NCBI RefSeq assembly: GCF_963678245.1
Contig: NZ_OY782768.1
Location: 42,739-106,738 of the forward strand
Source: an uncultured Sunxiuqinia sp.
GTDB lineage: Bacteria > Bacteroidota > Bacteroidia > Bacteroidales > Prolixibacteraceae
DNA: 64,000 nt
Reading direction: 5' to 3'
Shown: piece after piece, positions 60,620-64,000 of the stretch
Numbering within the stretch: the first letter of the stretch is position 1
Layout of the letters: each line of letters begins with the position of its first letter
Made by a program: the position numbers and the translations under genes
Notes under the pieces: generated by a model
What the model was told of the DNA's origin: nothing
The model's input: the letters and a program-made list of their open reading frames with translations, nothing else
Database searches by the model: none

Positions 60620-63184
60620 ATGAAACTTAGTTGGAAAAACATATTGTCTTTAGCCTACTTCTTATTTTATTATGCATCTCCGGCTTTGCACAGGAACAAG
60701 TCATTTCCATACACGCTGAGAACAAAAGTCTGAATACCGTTTTGGAAGAAATTTCGGCAACATACCACACGCCATTTGCTTTTGATGCCGACTATTTTTC
60801 GACCATCAACGTTACAATTCATCAGAATAAAATTTCAGTCACTGATTTTTTAGCCTTATTGAGCGACCGATATCACTTGCTTTTCGAGAAAATTGAGAAC
60901 ACTTACGTGCTCTACGAGCCCCCTCCTCTGCCGCAGAAAAAGCCTGAATTCATCACGCTAAAAGGTCAGGTTATTGATCAAACAACCGGCGAACCATTGC
61001 TATTTTGTACTGTCGCTTACGACGAAAACCTCGGAACAATCACCAATGAGTTGAGAATTTTCAACGAAAAGATTGCAAAAACGGATGAGGTAGCTATCCA
61101 GATTAGCCATTTGGGCTACCAACGATTAGACTCCACAATTAATATAGTTCCTGATAAATTCCATCAGATTACCTTGGAGCCTTTTGCCATCCATATTGAA
61201 ACGATTGAAGTCCATCAACAAGAAAAGAATGTGATTGAAATGGGCAAGCAAAACGGAAGAATGGCCTTTAACCCCAAGCAATCGGAAAACTTGCCTCAAA
61301 TTGACGACAACGATTTGGTAACTTCACTGAGTTTGATTCCCGGTGTTAATTTTCTGAGCAGGCAATCCTCCGGTATTTCCATCCGAGGTGGTTCGCCTTC
61401 CGAGAACCTGATTTTGCTTGATGGCATGCCGGTACTGGAAACCAGCCTTTTATTTGGAAACCTCAGTGTACTCAATGCCAAATACATTTCGCAAGCGTTT
61501 GTGTCGCGCGCTGTGCTTTTGATGCCTCTTTTAGTGAACGGATTTCCGGCGTTGTTGAACTGACCGGAAAAAATAACTATTATCGTCCCAGCCTCGATCT
61601 ATCGGCCAACCTGCTCAATGTAAATGCATCGGGTCGACTTCCTATTGGTCAGCTCGTCTCCATCAGCGGTGCCTACCGGAAATCCTACATCGATCAGTGG
61701 GAAAATCATTTGTATAGGCAAATCTTGGAACAAGGCACCCAGACTGATGATCGGGCATCCGTATCACCAAGTGTTTTGTACGATGATGCCAACCTAAAAC
61801 TAAGCATCAAACCTTCAGCAAATCAAGAGATATCGCTGAATGCCTTTCAAAGTAACGATCAGCAAAGTCGCAATTTTATTTTCAGTGACAACTCCACTTT
61901 TTTCAAGGCAGATGAGGCAAACAGCGAGAACCGCGGCATTGGAGGAAATTGGAGGTACCAAGAAGGCAATTGGCAACATCATTTCAACCTCGGATACAAC
62001 GAACTAAATAGATACTCGGCTTCGGCATCAGGTTTGGAACCAAACAAGAACGGGAAAGGCGGCAAGGAAGAATCGGATACTGAAGAGAACCATTTACAGG
62101 AGATCATGGCCAATTGGTCGAGCGAATGGAAAACAGGAAAACTCACCCATCAGCTTGGTATTGGAGCCAACGTTGACGAAGTTTCCTACTCGTACATCAA
62201 TAACAAAACACTTGGAAATGTCAAAATTGACTCTATCAATTACGATTCTGAAGTAACAATTCTACATGCTTTCATACAAGAAAAAATCCAGTTGACCGAA
62301 AAGCTACACGCCCGGGTTGGAGTGCGGGTGAACCAGGAAAACATCCAAAATCAACTCTATTTTCAACCACGGTGGGGAATTAGTTATACGATTTCGGAAA
62401 AGCTCAATCTGTTCTATTCCGGTGGAATTTACAACCAGTTTATGTCGCGAATCAGAAAAATAGACACGGATGGAAACAGCGACTTAGTTTGGTTATTACC
62501 CGACTCAGCAGGAGTTGGTATTTTGGAATCTCAGCATCACGTTTTGGGCTTGTGCTATGAAAGCAACGGTTTATCAATCAACATTGAGCCCTATTATAAA
62601 ACGACATCAGGAAAAGTCAATCTGTACGCAGAATTGAGTGGCGGTAAGGAAAAAACCATTCGCTATTCTACTCGAAGTGGAGAATCGGAACACTATGGTT
62701 TTGACGCCCTGATTCATTACAAACAGGGAGTGTTCACGCACATGCTGGCCTACTCCTTATCGAAATCAACCGAACAATTTGAGGTTTTTAATAATAGCGA
62801 AAGCTATCCGGCTTTTGACGATCAGCGTCACCGGGTTCGCTGGACCGAGATGGCCCGATACAAAAGTTGGATTTTATCTACCAATTTAATCTACCGTTCG
62901 GGCAGTCCTTATTTGATTAAACGAAGTAATGAAGCTGGAATTACTCAGGAGTTTGGTCGCCTACCTTTTTTTGCCCAGGCCGACTTATCGCTAGTGAAGC
63001 GGTTCAAATCAAAATTATTTACCATTAGTTCAGGTATTTCACTGCTTAATATTTTAAACCGTAAAATGTATTGGAAGTTGACTATTTCAATATTTCTGAC
63101 AATACGGGCTCTTATTCCATACGCACCGACATCACCGCCCTGAAATTTACGCCTGTTTTTTTCATCAATATCAAACTACAATAA
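60620..63184 (+). pseudogene. TonB-dependent transducer with STN domain, multiply frameshifted
   Basis: About 855 codons in four pieces. An ATG at 60620 with the signal peptide is out of frame by one base near 60630 (restored start would read MKLSLEKHIVFSLLLILL). Then STN domain (SLNTVLEEISATYHTPFAFD), carboxypeptidase-regulatory-like domain (LKGQVIDQTTGEPLLF) and plug (SIRGGSPSENLILLDGMPVL) run to 61510. Two extra bases near 61512 shift to AFDASFSERISGVVELTGKN and the barrel. A missing A near 63062-63066 shifts the end, which should read DYFNISDNTGSYSIRTDITA and finish FFINIKLQ at 63184. STN plus ECF plus FecR identifies it as a regulatory TonB receptor. Confidence 0.87.
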
Positions 63185-63280
63185 ACCAACACATTACCCC
63201 CTCTCGAAAAATACTTCATTTTCTTGGTAGGGTATTTTCAGTTGAATGGATAGTAAGGGTAGCAATCAATCATTTGAGCT

Positions 63281-64000
63281 ATGTGTACGACCAACAAGTC
63301 TGAGTTTCCAATTTTACTTGTTCTGCCGAACAAAAAAGACCGGTTAGAGCAGGTAATTGAATCCTGTCGGGTTCCGGAAACAAAAGATGAAGAGGTTGTA
63401 CTGAGAGAAATCATCCAGAAAATTGGAGAGGGAAAAAACAAAAGGGCGAACGGACAATCGTTGCGACTCAACTTTTACCGAATTGCAATTCCCATTGCGG
63501 CAAGCCTTATTCTGGTTTTCCTTCTTCAGTTTTTTCTTGCTGAACAGTCGTTTAAAAACCAGACCCAGCATGTTCTCACGTTTCGACTTCCTGATCAATC
63601 GCACGTTGTTCTCAGCCCTAACAGCACGGCTAGTTATCCTAAATATTGGTGGAAACGGCAAGTTGATTTAAAAGGAGAAGCTTATTTTGAAGTTGAAAAG
63701 GGAGAAAAATTCACGGTAAAAACCCAGCTCGGAGCAGTCAGTGTTTTGGGTACTCGATTTCTGGTTTCTGAAAAGCAAAACAATATGCTCGTTAGTTGCT
63801 ACGAGGGGAAAGTGAAATTTTCGGACAACAAGCAAGAACAACTAATACCAGCCGGAAATTCGCTGGAATATAAAAACAACCAGTTAACCGATTTAAAAGA
63901 GCTTGCGATTGACTATCCAGAGCTCGCAGCATTCAATAGAACATTCAAAAACCAGGAACTTTCAGTCTTAACTGAAAATCTGGAAGAGTTTTTCAACATT
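63281..64000 (+). CDS. FecR-family anti-sigma factor (3' end beyond window)
   Basis: The frame is open from ATG 63281 to the window edge (240 codons, no stop). Residues 1-70 form a short cytoplasmic part; one transmembrane helix lies at about 73-92 (RIAIPIAASLILVFLLQFFL). The periplasmic FecR domain follows: TFRLPDQSHVVLSPNSTASY, VDLKGEAYFEVEKGEKFTV and SVLGTRFLVSE. In the FecI/FecR model it would hold the ECF sigma and receive a signal from the STN domain of the TonB transducer. It follows that transducer by about 96 nt, whereas the more common order is sigma-FecR-receptor. The frame is clean, unlike the two preceding genes. Confidence 0.88.
   Translation, partial: MCTTNKSEFPILLVLPNKKDRLEQVIESCRVPETKDEEVVLREIIQKIGEGKNKRANGQSLRLNFYRIAIPIAASLILVFLLQFFLAEQSFKNQTQHVLTFRLPDQSHVVLSPNSTASYPKYWWKRQVDLKGEAYFEVEKGEKFTVKTQLGAVSVLGTRFLVSEKQNNMLVSCYEGKVKFSDNKQEQLIPAGNSLEYKNNQLTDLKELAIDYPELAAFNRTFKNQELSVLTENLEEFFNI

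Noticed and set aside
1..64000. tRNA or rRNA genes
   Set aside because: No cloverleaf with an intact T-loop (GTTCRA) and acceptor pairing, and no rRNA-like conserved core, was found by eye in the intergenic spaces.

Overview
The window comes from a Bacteroidota chromosome, most likely a marine or sediment member of the Marinilabiliales/Prolixibacteraceae type; the family-level guess is inference. The phylum call rests on a type IX secretion (T9SS) gene cluster with PorP/SprF, CHU_C and SprB-repeat proteins, on families typical of the phylum (DUF2851, DUF6146, DUF3667, an ECF sigma/FecR/TonB receptor cluster), and on promoters of the Bacteroidota TAnnTTTG type, the clearest being upstream of rpsO. 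Most of the window is dense housekeeping DNA with short gaps.

Layout. 1-4500: end of an unknown gene, a purine permease, a TPR lipoprotein and a deoxynucleoside kinase. 4500-8750: an accessory island between the deoxynucleoside kinase and a prolyl oligopeptidase. It holds two REP-associated tyrosine transposases (one dead), REP-like hairpins, Rhs/toxin debris, a frameshifted nuclease toxin and a double-CXXCG immunity protein. It is bounded by 145-bp direct repeats of the peptidase 3' end and carries a stray kinase fragment. 8639-32955: prolyl oligopeptidase, rpsO-pnp, a K+ channel, DUF2851, a DUF819 transporter, pyrF, a GIY-YIG gene between hairpins, prfA, purM, a GNAT/RimK pair, cardiolipin synthase, ribD/prmC (divergent), DUF362, an EEP phosphatase, DUF58 and rimM.

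33114-48608 is the most distinctive region. Six minus-strand genes run from a LytTR response regulator through a giant (about 2760 aa) multidomain adhesin, a 340-aa secreted protein and a 670-aa protein with a CHU_C (T9SS type B) C-terminus, to PorP/SprF and an OmpA/PD40/TPR protein built like PorE. The three secreted proteins appear to share a homologous module ending in a P-x-x-(I/V)-x-x-D type tail. They may be a co-secreted surface assembly served by the dedicated PorP/PorE pair.

48744-59901 returns to core functions: tsaB, DUF3108, efp, a polysaccharide polymerase/chain-length pair, tyrS, DUF3667, cvpA, a GH3-family enzyme, a second deoxynucleoside kinase and a PfkB kinase. 60047-64000 is a trans-envelope signalling locus. 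Its ECF sigma gene has one frameshift and its TonB-dependent transducer has three, while FecR reads cleanly to the window edge. No tRNA, rRNA or CRISPR array was seen.
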